NCBI RefSeq assembly: GCF_000012945.1
Contig: NC_007510.1
Span: forward strand, 868,001 to 932,000
Reading direction: 5' to 3'
DNA: 64,000 bases
Source of the DNA: Burkholderia lata
GTDB lineage: Bacteria > Pseudomonadota > Gammaproteobacteria > Burkholderiales > Burkholderiaceae
Shown here: positions 38,098-47,424 of the stretch, piece after piece
How the letters are laid out: each line of letters starts with the position of its first letter
How positions within the stretch are numbered: position 1 is the stretch's first letter
Made by a program: the position numbers and the translations under genes
The notes under the pieces: model-generated
The model's database searches: none
What the model was told of the DNA's origin: nothing
Seen by the model: only the letters and a program-made list of their open reading frames with translations

Positions 38098-38420
38098 GAG
38101 ATACGGCATTCGGCGCCGCGAGAGAGGTGCGCCCTGGAAGGGGCGCGTATCTCGTGCTGGAACCAGTCCGGCCGTGGCTCGCCCTGGTCGCCGATCAGGG
38201 CGCGAACGCGTGGGCCGGAACGGCTTGAGGGCAGCGGTATTGCGCGGCGTCCCGGGACGGGCGCGTCCGGCAAGGGTGCGAGCAGTTAGAATTGCACCCG
38301 TATCGCGAGCACGCGGCAGGCATTCCCTGCACGCCTGACAAATGAGTAAGCCCGCTGTCTCCCAGACGGGCCAGCCAACCCATCGCGCTTGCTGCAGTCA
38401 AGCGCTTAGCCGAATTCCGG

Positions 38421-39275
38421 ATGAATGTCATAAGCGCCCCACAACGTCAGTCCGATGACGTCGATGGTCTCTCCATTTCCCTGGTCGTATACCGCCCCGA
38501 TATCGCGCAGCTGCGGCAGACGCTCGACAGCCTCGGCGCAGCGTGCGAGAACCTGCGGGTGGTTTCACCTGAATACCCCGTCGAGCTGTTCCTGGTCGAC
38601 AACGGCGGACTCTGCGACATTTCGGGGGCGGTCGACCGGCTCAGCGCGCAAGGCGTGGCATGCCGAATATTGACGGGACATGGCAACGTCGGATACGGGC
38701 GTGGCCACAATCTTGCGATCGAGCATTCCAGCGGGTCGTTGCACTTGATCCTGAATCCGGATATCGATCTGGATCCGCAGGCACTTGTGTTGGCCCGTAC
38801 GTTTTTCAAATCGCACGCCGATACGGGCTTGATCGCTCCCTGGGTCGGGGACGGAACAGGCGGGTTTCAGTATCTCTGTCGCCGGTTTCCGTCGATCGTC
38901 GACCTGCTGGTTCGCGGCTTCTTGCCGACCTGGGCCAGACGGCCATTCCGGAAGCGACTTGCCCGCTATGAAATGCGCGATACCATCGACGGCACGTCCG
39001 TCGTCTGGGATCCCCCAATCATCAGCGGTTGTTTCATGCTGTTTCGAACGAACGTGCTGAAGACGCTAGGGGGCTTTGACCCTCGTTATTTCCTGTATTT
39101 CGAGGACTATGACTTGAGCTTGCGCACCCACAATGTCGCGCGTGTTGCCTATGTCCCGTCCATCCGCGTGATTCATCACGGCGGAGGCGCCTCGCGCAAG
39201 GGCTTCGCGCACATTCGTATGTTCGCAGTGTCCGCGCTGAAGTTCTATAGCCGGTTCGGCTGGAGGTTGTGGTGA
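38421..39275 (+). CDS. Glycosyltransferase, GT2 (rhamnosyltransferase-like)
   Basis: A 284-residue GT-A glycosyltransferase. The donor motif region is VELFLVDNGG with ILNPDIDLDPQ (the Asp-containing metal site DxD-like), GHGNVGYGRGHN precedes it, and PPIISGCFMLFRTNVLKTLGGFDPRYFLYFEDYDLSLR is the acceptor/base region including ED (here described in parts). Its form resembles WbbL-type rhamnosyltransferases, which fits the dTDP-rhamnose made by rfbBACD, but specificity is inferred. Its stop overlaps the next gene's GTG, so the four genes to wbiI form one unit. Confidence 0.82.
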   Translation: MNVISAPQRQSDDVDGLSISLVVYRPDIAQLRQTLDSLGAACENLRVVSPEYPVELFLVDNGGLCDISGAVDRLSAQGVACRILTGHGNVGYGRGHNLAIEHSSGSLHLILNPDIDLDPQALVLARTFFKSHADTGLIAPWVGDGTGGFQYLCRRFPSIVDLLVRGFLPTWARRPFRKRLARYEMRDTIDGTSVVWDPPIISGCFMLFRTNVLKTLGGFDPRYFLYFEDYDLSLRTHNVARVAYVPSIRVIHHGGGASRKGFAHIRMFAVSALKFYSRFGWRLW

Positions 39276-40234
39276 GCCGCATTGTCGTAACCGGTGCGAA
39301 CGGTTTCGTCGGCCACGCTGTGTGCCGACTTGCGCTGGCGGCGGGGTATACCGTCACGGCGCTGGTGCGCCGGCCGGGTGGGTGTATCGAGGGCGTGCGA
39401 GAGTGGGTGCACGACGCACCTGACTTCGAGGGAGTCGCTGGTGCGTGGCCCGAAGATTTGCAGGCCGATTGCGTGATCCATCTGGCCGCGCGGGTACACG
39501 TGATGCACGACGAATCCCCCGATCCGGACGCCGCCTTCGATGCGACCAACGTAGCGGGCACGTTGCGGGTTGCCGACGCAGCGCGCATGCATGGTGTGCG
39601 CCGGTTCGTCTTCGCGAGCAGCATCAAGGTAGTGGGCGAGGGCGACGCGGGCGTACCGCTCGCGGAGGATGCCGTCCCGGACCCGCAGGATGCATATGGG
39701 CGCTCGAAGCTGCGTGCCGAGCAGCAGCTGGCCCGGCTCGGTGAGGCCGGTCTCGAAGTCGTCGTCGTCCGTCCGCCGCTCGTCTACGGGCCGGGGGTAC
39801 GCGCCAATTTCCTCCGGATGATGGATGCCGTATTCCGCGGTGCGCCCTTGCCATTGGCCGCGATTCCTGCTCGTCGCAGCGTTGTCTATGTCGACAACCT
39901 TGCCGATGCCCTGCTGCACTGCGCAATCGATCCGCGTGCGGCGGGCGAGTGCTTCCACGTCGCTGACGACGACGCGCCCTCGGTTGCCGGATTGCTGCGG
40001 ATGGTCGGTGACGCGCTCGGCAAGCCGGCAAGGCTGTTCCCGGTGCCGGCAGGTGCGTTGCGCGCGCTCGGTCGGCTGACCGGTCGAAGCGCTGTAGTCG
40101 ATCGCCTGACGGGCAGCCTGCAGCTCGACACGGGGCGCTTGAGGCGGGTACTGAATTGGCATCCGCCATATACGACGCGGCAGGGCCTCGAGGCAACGGC
40201 CGCATGGTATCGTTCGCGCCACATACAGAAATAG
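39272..40234 (+). CDS. wbiG: NAD-dependent sugar epimerase (WbiG/WbpV-like)
   Basis: A 320-residue extended SDR. The nucleotide site is VVTGANGFVG near the N-terminus, followed by FASSIKVVGEG and AYGRSKLRAE (YxxxK). It starts with GTG at 39272 overlapping the previous stop (GTGA). In Pseudomonas the equivalent WbpV precedes WbpL and WbpM, the same order as here; together with the C6-dehydratase it would complete a 6-deoxy-HexNAc (QuiNAc or FucNAc). The symbol follows the wbiGHI order known in Burkholderia. Confidence 0.85.
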   Translation: MSRIVVTGANGFVGHAVCRLALAAGYTVTALVRRPGGCIEGVREWVHDAPDFEGVAGAWPEDLQADCVIHLAARVHVMHDESPDPDAAFDATNVAGTLRVADAARMHGVRRFVFASSIKVVGEGDAGVPLAEDAVPDPQDAYGRSKLRAEQQLARLGEAGLEVVVVRPPLVYGPGVRANFLRMMDAVFRGAPLPLAAIPARRSVVYVDNLADALLHCAIDPRAAGECFHVADDDAPSVAGLLRMVGDALGKPARLFPVPAGALRALGRLTGRSAVVDRLTGSLQLDTGRLRRVLNWHPPYTTRQGLEATAAWYRSRHIQK

Positions 40235-40239
40235 GCAAC

Positions 40240-41256
40240 ATGCACTTCACGATTAACACGTGGTTTGCCGCGGTAGCAGTGGCAACGGGCGCGGCCGTCG
40301 CCACGACGACGATCCTGCGCGTGCTGCTCGCCACCGGACTGGCGTGGCGACTTGCCACCGACATCCCAAATGAACGCTCGCTGCATACGCGCCCGACGCC
40401 GCGCGTCGGTGGCTGGGGCATCGTGCCGGTCTGCGTTGTCGCATTGCTGTGGCTCGCGCCACAGATGTGGTTCATCGCCGTGGCGGCGGCGGGGCTGGCG
40501 GCCCTGTCGCAGCTCGACGATCGGCGCGGGCTACCCGCTCGTGTGCGGTTTGCGGCGCATTTGACCGCGGTCGTGGCGCTGATCGTCATCTACCCGGCCG
40601 CCGCCCCATGGTGGCTGCTCGTGGGGATTGGTTTCGTGATGGTCTGGCTGACCAATCTCTACAATTTCATGGACGGAGCGGACGGCCTCGCCGGCGGCAT
40701 GGCGCTGTTCGGCTTCGGAGCCTACGCCATTGCGGCACTGTCCGGCGCGCAACCGTCCCCGGATCTCGTCGTCGCGGGCGGGGCGATCGCGGGGGCCGCG
40801 TTCGGCTTTTTGCTGCTGAACTTCCATCCGGCGCGACTGTTTCTTGGCGACGCAGGTTCGATCCCTCTCGGATTCATGGCCGGCGCGCTCGGCTATTGGG
40901 GCTGGCACGGTGGCATTTGGCCGGTCTGGTTTCCGGCGGCGGTGTTCGCCCCGTTTATTGCCGATGCATCTGTAACGCTTCTGAGACGTTTGTTACGCGG
41001 AGAAAAGTTCTGGCAAGCGCACCGGGAGCACTATTATCAGAGGATGGTGCGTTCCGGCATGAGTCACGAGCGTACTGCCGTTTATTGGTACCTCATCATG
41101 CTCCTGGGCATCGTCGTCGCCTTCTGGGCGCTCGGTCGTCCTGTCCTGCTGCAATGGTTGGTGTTCCTGGCGTGGTATGGCGTGCTGATGTGTATCGGCG
41201 TGGCGATCGACATGCGCTGGCGCCGGCTGCGGACGGTCATTGATAACAATTCGTGA
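40240..41256 (+). CDS. wbiH: Undecaprenyl-phosphate sugar-1-phosphate transferase (WbiH/WbpL-like)
   Basis: A 338-residue polytopic enzyme of the MraY/WecA superfamily with about 10 hydrophobic segments. The cytoplasmic motifs are PNERSLHTRPTPRVGG, NLYNFMDGADGLAGG (two Asp residues of the active site) and LFLGDAGSIPLGF. It transfers a sugar phosphate, probably a 6-deoxy-HexNAc made by WbiI/WbiG, to the lipid carrier to start a chain. It starts 5 bp after wbiG. Confidence 0.88.
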   Translation: MHFTINTWFAAVAVATGAAVATTTILRVLLATGLAWRLATDIPNERSLHTRPTPRVGGWGIVPVCVVALLWLAPQMWFIAVAAAGLAALSQLDDRRGLPARVRFAAHLTAVVALIVIYPAAAPWWLLVGIGFVMVWLTNLYNFMDGADGLAGGMALFGFGAYAIAALSGAQPSPDLVVAGGAIAGAAFGFLLLNFHPARLFLGDAGSIPLGFMAGALGYWGWHGGIWPVWFPAAVFAPFIADASVTLLRRLLRGEKFWQAHREHYYQRMVRSGMSHERTAVYWYLIMLLGIVVAFWALGRPVLLQWLVFLAWYGVLMCIGVAIDMRWRRLRTVIDNNS

Positions 41257-41268
41257 GGTCTCTCGCCG

Positions 41269-43152
41269 ATGTTGCGATCCAAAGCATCATGGCTGTCACT
41301 CAGTGCTTTCCTGTTCGATCTGCTGGCGGTTGTCGTCGCGTGGTTGTTCGCCTATCTTGTTCGCTTCAACGGTAGCGTTCCGCCCGATTTCCTGAGGGGT
41401 TCGCTGACTGCGCTCGCCTGGGTGCTTCCCGTCTATGCGCTGACGTTCCACCTGTTCGGCCTGTATCGCGGACTGTGGGTGTTCGCGAGCCTGCCGGACC
41501 TGGTGCGGATTTCGAAGGCGCTTGCGGGCGGCGGCGTGATTGTGATGATCGGCGCCGTGATGTTCCAGCCGTCGCCGATCATCCCGCGTTCCGTGCTGCT
41601 GGTCTCCCCGCTGATGCTGTTCCTGATGATGGGCGGCGCTCGTGCGCTGTATCGCGCGATGAAGGAGTTTTACCTGTACGGCGGCCTCGTCGGGCAGGGC
41701 AAGCCGGTGCTCGTGATCGGCGCGGGCACGGCAGGCGCGAACCTGGCGCGCGAATTGTCGCGCTCGGGCGAATGGCGTCTCGTCGGCCTGCTGGATGACG
41801 ACCAGACGAAGCAGGGCCGCGAAATCTACGGCTACAAGGTGCTCGGCTCGCTCGACGACGTCGCGCACTGGACCGAGGCACTGAAGATCGAATACGCGAT
41901 CGTGGCGATTCCGTCCGCGTCGGTCGAGGTGCAGCGCCGGACGGCGACCCTCTGCGTGCGCGCCGGCTTGAAAGTGATGGTGCTGCCGTCGCTGACCGCA
42001 CTGATGCCGGGGCAGGGCTTCCTGTCCCAGATCCGTGAGATCGACCTCGAGGATCTGCTCGGCCGCGACGCCGTGACGATCGACACGCCGCACGTCGAGG
42101 CGCTGCTTCGCGGTCGTGTCGTGATGGTGACGGGCGCTGGCGGCTCGATCGGTTCCGAGCTATGCCGGCAGATCCTGCGTTTTGCGCCAGCGCAACTCGT
42201 CGCGTTCGACCTGTCCGAGTACGCGATGTACCGCCTGACCGAGGAACTGCGCGAGCGCTTCCCCGATCAGCCGGTCGTGCCGATCATCGGCGACGCGAAG
42301 GATTCTCTGCTGCTCGATCAGGTGATGTCCCGCCACGTGCCGCATATCGTGTTTCATGCGGCGGCATACAAGCACGTGCCGCTGATGGAGGAGCACAACG
42401 CATGGCAGGCGCTGCGCAACAACGTGCTCGGCACGTATCGCGTGGCCCGTGCGGCGATCCGCCACGACGTGCGTCACTTCGTGCTGATCTCGACCGACAA
42501 GGCGGTCAATCCGACCAACGTGATGGGCGCGAGCAAGCGCCTCGCGGAAATGGCCTGCCAGGCGTTGCAGCAGACGAGCGGGCGCACTCAATTCGAAACC
42601 GTGCGTTTCGGCAACGTGCTGGGCAGCGCGGGCAGCGTGATTCCGAAGTTCCAGCAGCAGATCGCGAAGGGCGGCCCGGTGACGGTCACGCATCCGCAGA
42701 TCACGCGCTTCTTCATGACGATCCCGGAGGCGTCGCAACTCGTGCTGCAGGCGTCGAGCATGGGGCACGGCGGAGAGATCTTCATTCTCGACATGGGCGA
42801 GCCGGTGAAGATCGTCGATCTCGCATGCGACCTGATCCGCCTGTACGGTTTCTCGGAAGATCAGATCCAGATCGAGTTCACCGGGCTGCGGCCCGGCGAG
42901 AAGCTCTACGAGGAGCTGCTCGCGGACGACGAGACAACGACGCGCACCCCGCATCCGAAACTGCGGATCGCGCGTGCGCGGGAAGTACCGGACAATTTCC
43001 TCGACGAGCTGCTGCCGTGGCTGATGCAGCATCGTGTCCTGCCCGATGACGAAGTGCGGCGAGACCTGCGGCGCTGGGTGCCGGAATACCAAACGGCCGT
43101 GCCCCCGACGCTGCAGAGCGTGCCATCGGTGCGCGTCGTATCGAACGGGTAA
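41269..43152 (+). CDS. wbiI: Membrane nucleotide-sugar 4,6-dehydratase (WbiI/WbpM family)
   Basis: A 627-residue protein with four hydrophobic segments (about 12-30, 46-64, 88-100, 108-124), a CoA-binding-like domain (VIGAGTAGANL near 150) and an SDR dehydratase domain with GAGGSIGSE (289-297) and STDK (408-411). The usual YxxxK is replaced by VMGASK, with Met419 and Lys423; this S-M-K arrangement is normal in WbpM and its relatives. It converts UDP-GlcNAc to UDP-4-keto-6-deoxy-GlcNAc. It ends the unit, 45 bp before a terminator. Confidence 0.94.
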   Translation: MLRSKASWLSLSAFLFDLLAVVVAWLFAYLVRFNGSVPPDFLRGSLTALAWVLPVYALTFHLFGLYRGLWVFASLPDLVRISKALAGGGVIVMIGAVMFQPSPIIPRSVLLVSPLMLFLMMGGARALYRAMKEFYLYGGLVGQGKPVLVIGAGTAGANLARELSRSGEWRLVGLLDDDQTKQGREIYGYKVLGSLDDVAHWTEALKIEYAIVAIPSASVEVQRRTATLCVRAGLKVMVLPSLTALMPGQGFLSQIREIDLEDLLGRDAVTIDTPHVEALLRGRVVMVTGAGGSIGSELCRQILRFAPAQLVAFDLSEYAMYRLTEELRERFPDQPVVPIIGDAKDSLLLDQVMSRHVPHIVFHAAAYKHVPLMEEHNAWQALRNNVLGTYRVARAAIRHDVRHFVLISTDKAVNPTNVMGASKRLAEMACQALQQTSGRTQFETVRFGNVLGSAGSVIPKFQQQIAKGGPVTVTHPQITRFFMTIPEASQLVLQASSMGHGGEIFILDMGEPVKIVDLACDLIRLYGFSEDQIQIEFTGLRPGEKLYEELLADDETTTRTPHPKLRIARAREVPDNFLDELLPWLMQHRVLPDDEVRRDLRRWVPEYQTAVPPTLQSVPSVRVVSNG

Positions 43153-43190
43153 CTTGGCCGGGCGGCGGTTCGAACCGCATGGCAATGACG

Positions 43191-43219
43191 AAAAAAAACG
43201 CCCTACGGGGCGTTTTTTT
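43191..43219. terminator. Bidirectional Rho-independent terminator
   Basis: ACGCCC (43198-43203), loop TACG, GGGCGT (43208-43213), with a run of A residues on the left (43191-43198) and of T residues on the right (43213-43219). It serves wbiI on the plus strand and the convergent WecA-like gene at 43239. Confidence 0.92.
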
Positions 43220-43238
43220 GATGATGCCGGCGGGCCGT

Positions 43239-44345
43239 TCAGTGGCTGCGCCGCTCCTTCCTCACCACCATCCACCGCGGCACGCGGAACCGCACGATGC
43301 TGAGGTACAACCACACGTAAGTCAGCGCGAACAGCACGACGAACACGAACAGGTGCACCGTGTGCCGCCAGAACAGCGTCGCGGGTATCACCGCGACGAG
43401 GCACAGCAGCCACAGGTACGGCGACGTCAGCGAATTGCGGCGCGTGAGGTCGTGCGCGTGTTTCGTGCCGACGGCCCAGCGCATCAGCCGCTTGTACACG
43501 AGCATGTGCAGGTGCACGCCGTCCGGAATCCCCGGCGACATCCCACGAATGAATTTCTTCCGGTAGATCGAGAAGCAGGTCTCGAAGATCGGGTACATGA
43601 ACAGCAGCACCGGGTACCACGCCGACACCTCGCGGTTGCGCATCACGAGCATGATCGCGAGCTCCGCGAGCATGAAGCCGATGAAGTACGCGCCGCCGTC
43701 GCCGAGGAAGATCAGCCCGGCCGGGAAATTCCACAGGAAGAAGCCGAGCACGGCGCCCATCATGATGATCGACGCGGACATGACGACCGGGTCGCCGACC
43801 TGGAACGCCACGTATGCGAGCGACGCGAACATCATGAAGCTGACCATCGACGCGAGCCCGTTGAAGCCGTCGATGATGTTGACCGCATTCGCGAGCGCCG
43901 CGACAGCGAGCACGGTGATGAACGCCGAAATGACCGCGTAATGGAGCAGGAAATCGAGCGGCGGCACGCTGATGCGCGTGACCGCGATGTCCATCAGCCA
44001 GAACGCGAGCGCGGCCGCGCCCATCGTGCAGAGCAGCCGCGCGCGCGGCGACACGCGTTTGGTCAGGTCTTCGACGAGGCCCGACAGGAACGCCGGCATG
44101 CCGCAGGCGGTGATGCCCAGGATGCTGCCGGCGATCGTCGGATAGCGTTCGAGCAGGATCAGTGCCGATGCAACGACGCCCGCGAGGATCCCGATGCCCC
44201 CGACCCGCGGCACGGGCCGCACGTGGAATTTCTGCACGCCGGCCAGATCGCTGTCGACCGAGAATTTCTCGTGAAGGTGCGCATAGCGCACGATGAACAG
44301 CGTGACGAGCAGGGAGACGATAAAGCCGGACGCGAAGCTGAGCAT
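43239..44345 (-). CDS. Second WecA-like undecaprenyl-phosphate glycosyltransferase
   Basis: A 368-residue MraY/WecA-superfamily enzyme with about 10-11 membrane segments. Motifs: KFHVRPVPRVGGIGIL, ANAVNIIDGFNGLASMV (the Asp pair region), LIFLGDGGAYFIGF and an HLHMLVYKRL loop. It would prime a glycan on the lipid carrier, as WbiH does, so the locus holds two such primers. It is co-directional with galE, 27 bp away, and is the last gene of the leftward galE-wzx unit. Confidence 0.87.
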   Translation of the reverse strand: MLSFASGFIVSLLVTLFIVRYAHLHEKFSVDSDLAGVQKFHVRPVPRVGGIGILAGVVASALILLERYPTIAGSILGITACGMPAFLSGLVEDLTKRVSPRARLLCTMGAAALAFWLMDIAVTRISVPPLDFLLHYAVISAFITVLAVAALANAVNIIDGFNGLASMVSFMMFASLAYVAFQVGDPVVMSASIIMMGAVLGFFLWNFPAGLIFLGDGGAYFIGFMLAELAIMLVMRNREVSAWYPVLLFMYPIFETCFSIYRKKFIRGMSPGIPDGVHLHMLVYKRLMRWAVGTKHAHDLTRRNSLTSPYLWLLCLVAVIPATLFWRHTVHLFVFVVLFALTYVWLYLSIVRFRVPRWMVVRKERRSH

Positions 44346-44372
44346 GGGATCGCTCGAAAAATGGACAGCGGA

Positions 44373-45395
44373 TTATACAAAACCGCGCGGGTTCCCCTCC
44401 TGCCATCGCCAGTGATCGGCACACATTTCTTCGATGCCGAGCGTCGCGCGCCAGCCGATGATGTCGGCCGCGGCCTGCGGGTTCGCATAGCACTCGGCGA
44501 TGTCGCCCGGGCGGCGCGCGACGAGCTCGTACGGCACCGGGCGGCCCGACGCCTTTTCGAACGCGCGCACGACTTCCAGCACGCTGTAGCCCTGGCCCGT
44601 GCCGAGGTTCACGATGAAGCTCGCGTCGCGTTTCGCGAGCGCGTCGAGCGCGGCGATGTGCCCCTTCGCCAGATCGACGACGTGGATGTAGTCGCGCACG
44701 CCGGTGCCGTCCGGTGTCGCGTAGTCGGAGCCGAACACGCGCAGCCGCTCCAGCTTGCCGACCGCGACCTGCGCGACATACGGCATCAGGTTGTTCGGGA
44801 TGCCGGCCGGATCCTCGCCGATCAGCCCGCTCGCGTGCGCGCCGACCGGGTTGAAGTAGCGCAGCGTGGCGATTCGCCACGACGGGTCGGAAACCTCGAG
44901 ATCGCGCAGGATCTGCTCGGCGATCAGCTTCGACTGGCCGTACGGGTTCGTCGCGGACAGCGGGAACGATTCGTCGATCGGCGAGCGCTCGGGCACGCCG
45001 TACACGGTCGCGGACGAACTGAACACGAACTGCCTGACGTTGCGCTCGCGCATCACCTTGAGCACGGCGAGCAGGCCGCCGATGTTGTTCTGGTAGTACT
45101 CGAGCGGCTTTGCGACCGATTCGCCGACGGCCTTGAGCGCCGCGAAATGGATCGTGCCGGTGATCGGGTGTGCATCGAATACCTTGGCGAGCGCGGCTTC
45201 GTCGCACACGTCGACCTGATGGAACGCGGGCGTCTTGCCCGTGATCCGCTCGATGCGGCGCACGGATTCGGCCTTGCTGTTGACGAGGTTGTCGACGATC
45301 ACGACATCGTAGCCGTTGTCGAGCAGCTCGACGGCGGTGTGCGAGCCGATGTAGCCCGCGCCGCCGGTAACGAGGATGGTGCCTTTAGCGGTCAT
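44373..45395 (-). CDS. galE: UDP-glucose 4-epimerase
   Basis: A 340-residue SDR. The NAD site is LVTGGAGYIGSHT (8-20), then FSSSATVYG and the YGQSKLIAE catalytic pair, GVRDYIHVVDLA and GTGQGYSVLEV. It interconverts UDP-glucose and UDP-galactose (or the GlcNAc/GalNAc forms). It is 15 bp downstream of the GT4 gene at 45411. Confidence 0.95.
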   Translation of the reverse strand: MTAKGTILVTGGAGYIGSHTAVELLDNGYDVVIVDNLVNSKAESVRRIERITGKTPAFHQVDVCDEAALAKVFDAHPITGTIHFAALKAVGESVAKPLEYYQNNIGGLLAVLKVMRERNVRQFVFSSSATVYGVPERSPIDESFPLSATNPYGQSKLIAEQILRDLEVSDPSWRIATLRYFNPVGAHASGLIGEDPAGIPNNLMPYVAQVAVGKLERLRVFGSDYATPDGTGVRDYIHVVDLAKGHIAALDALAKRDASFIVNLGTGQGYSVLEVVRAFEKASGRPVPYELVARRPGDIAECYANPQAAADIIGWRATLGIEEMCADHWRWQEGNPRGFV

Positions 45396-45410
45396 TGCAG
45401 ATGCGCTCCT

Positions 45411-46547
45411 TCAGAGTGTGAATCCGGTCAACGAATGGATGGTCTCCCTATAGCGCTCGACGACCTGTTGCTCGTCGAACTCCGACGCGACCTTGTGCCG
45501 GCCGCGTTCGCCCAACGCCGCCCGGCCTTCCGGTCCGAGCGCGATCATGCGATTCAGTTGCTCCGCGAGGCTCGCGCTGTCGCGCACGCGGCACAGGAAG
45601 CCTGTTTCGCCATCGGCGACGACGTCGCGGCAGCCCGGCACGTCGGTCGCGACGATCGGGCGGCCCATCGCCGACGCTTCCATCAGCGTGCGCGGCACGC
45701 CTTCGCGGTACGACGGCAGCACGACGCAGTCGGCCGCCGCGATATGCGGGCGCACGTCGTGCGCCTCGCCGAGATATTCGATCACGCCTTCGCCGACCCA
45801 CGCATCGACATCCGCGCGGCCGATCGCGCTCGGATTGTCGACGCCGAGCGGCCCGAGTAGCTGGAAGCGCGCGTTCGGGACACGCGCGCGCACGATGCGC
45901 GCGGCCTCCACGTATTCGCGCACACCCTTGTCCCACAGCAGCCGGCCGATCAGGATGAAGACGGGGGCGTCGCCAGCGGGCAGCGGCACGGGCGCGAACT
46001 GTTCGAGGTCGACGCCTTCGCCGTGCAGCAGCCGCGCGCGATCGGGATGCGCGAGCAACTGCTCGTCGGTGAAGGTCGCGAGATCGTCGCGGTTCAGGAA
46101 CCACACTTCACGCGGGAAGCGGAACGCGAACCGGTACAGGCGCTTCGCGACGCTTGCCGCGCGGCTTTTCTGGATGAAGACGTAGCCGAGGCCCGTCGTC
46201 ACCGCGATCGACGGCACGCGCGCGAGCCACGCGGCGACCGAGCCGTAGATGTTCGGCTTGATCGTGTAATGGAACACGAGATCGGGCTTCAGCGCGCGGT
46301 AGTGACGCACCAGCGCGGCGAGCGTGCCGAGATCCTCGCGCGGGCTCGTGCCTTTCGACGCGACCGCGAGCGCCACGTAGCGGCAGCCCATCTGCTCGAG
46401 CAACGGCACCGTGCGGTCGTGCGGCGCGATCACGATGACCTCGGCGCCGCGCGCGACGAGCGCACGGATCAGCCCGTGGCGATACGTGTAGATCGCCCAG
46501 GCCGTGTTGCAGACGAGCGCGATGCGCAGCGGGGAAGTGGCGGACAT
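45411..46547 (-). CDS. Glycosyltransferase, GT4
   Basis: A 378-residue GT-B enzyme. The acceptor domain has LVCNTAWAIYTYRHGL and HYTIKPNIYGS, as in the WcaA/PglA-like group with two-domain Rossmann folds. The donor site is ILIGRLLWDKGVREYVE with DCVVLPSYREGVPRTLMEA (the E-x7-E motif) in the second half. It is encoded between the GT2 and galE genes, so its donor may be UDP-Gal or UDP-GalNAc; this is inference. Confidence 0.88.
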   Translation of the reverse strand: MSATSPLRIALVCNTAWAIYTYRHGLIRALVARGAEVIVIAPHDRTVPLLEQMGCRYVALAVASKGTSPREDLGTLAALVRHYRALKPDLVFHYTIKPNIYGSVAAWLARVPSIAVTTGLGYVFIQKSRAASVAKRLYRFAFRFPREVWFLNRDDLATFTDEQLLAHPDRARLLHGEGVDLEQFAPVPLPAGDAPVFILIGRLLWDKGVREYVEAARIVRARVPNARFQLLGPLGVDNPSAIGRADVDAWVGEGVIEYLGEAHDVRPHIAAADCVVLPSYREGVPRTLMEASAMGRPIVATDVPGCRDVVADGETGFLCRVRDSASLAEQLNRMIALGPEGRAALGERGRHKVASEFDEQQVVERYRETIHSLTGFTL

Positions 46548-46599
46548 GAAAAAAAAGAATAAATAAAGCGTCGTAAATGCCGGATACGCCGAATCGGCG

Positions 46600-47424
46600 T
46601 CACGCGGACGGCCGCGCGGCGAACAGCGTCTGCTTGATTCGCTGCAACGTACGGTACGGCGTCACGAAATGCAGCAGGTTCTTGGCGAGGCCGGCCCAGT
46701 CGTACGGGTTCAGCACGTTGAAGTGGCTCAGCAGCAGCGTGAGCGTCGACACCAGCTGGCGCCGGCGCTTGGTCGCACTGATCCCGCCCTCGTTCAATTC
46801 GTAATAGAGGCCCAGTTCCGGCAGGTTCGCGCAATCGTAGCGTTGCATTAACCGCAAAAAAAGATCGAGATCCTCGGCCGCACGGTATTTCGCACGATAG
46901 TTCCCCACTTCACGCACGGCGTCGATGCGCAACATGACCGACGGGTGCACGAGCGGCGAGCGCAGGAAGCGCGTGCGGCGCAGCGTATCCGGATCGGCGG
47001 GCGGGGTCAGCATGAAGCGCGGCTCGCCGGCGTGGGACACGACTTGCGTCCACATGCCGACGCAGGCCACGCGCGGGTGGGCGCCGAGATACGCGCGCTC
47101 CTTCGCGAGGCGCAGCGGTGCGGCGAGATCGCCCGCGTCGATGCGCGCCGCATAGCGGAAGCCTCGTGCGGCGAGCGCGTCGATGCCGGCCGCGAGCGCA
47201 CGCTCGATGCCGCCGTTCTGCGGCATGCGCAGCACGTCGATCGCGAGGCCGGGCAGGTCGGGCGCGACGATCGGCGGCGTGCTGCCGTCATCGACGATCA
47301 GCACGTGCACGGGCGTGTCCTCGCGAAACGAGGCGAGGGTCCGAACGACGTCGTCGTGCCCGTTGTAGGCCGGCATCAGCACGGCCATGTCGTCGAGCGG
47401 GGTCGGGCAATCAGGGGACGTCAT
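46600..47424 (-). CDS. Glycosyltransferase, GT2
   Basis: A 274-residue GT-A enzyme. It has AVLMPAYNGHDDV at the start, VHVLIVDDGST, and an ARIDAGDLAAP metal-site DxD-like motif, with the acceptor-side RAAEDLDLFLRLM. A hydrophobic stretch and basic patch at the C-terminus suggests peripheral membrane association. Its start overlaps the wzx stop by 4 bp. Confidence 0.87.
   Translation of the reverse strand: MTSPDCPTPLDDMAVLMPAYNGHDDVVRTLASFREDTPVHVLIVDDGSTPPIVAPDLPGLAIDVLRMPQNGGIERALAAGIDALAARGFRYAARIDAGDLAAPLRLAKERAYLGAHPRVACVGMWTQVVSHAGEPRFMLTPPADPDTLRRTRFLRSPLVHPSVMLRIDAVREVGNYRAKYRAAEDLDLFLRLMQRYDCANLPELGLYYELNEGGISATKRRRQLVSTLTLLLSHFNVLNPYDWAGLAKNLLHFVTPYRTLQRIKQTLFAARPSA

Larger units (their letters stand above)
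37675..38420. other. Divergent intergenic region between wzm and the GT2 gene
   Basis: I see no gene I can support in these 746 bp. It holds an AT-rich island (38018-38050), a dyad (38020-38041) and promoter-like boxes for the rightward unit (TTGACA at 38069-38074; AGCAGTTAGAAT at 38281-38292). Confidence 0.6.

Noticed and set aside
42160..45207. A 1015-residue open frame on the minus strand overlapping wbiI and galE
   Set aside because: It is in a different frame from galE and antisense to wbiI, crosses a terminator at 43191-43219, and has no family signature.
43179..45860. An 893-residue open frame on the plus strand
   Set aside because: It is antisense to the WecA-like, galE and GT4 genes, and its composition is that of reversed high-GC coding DNA.
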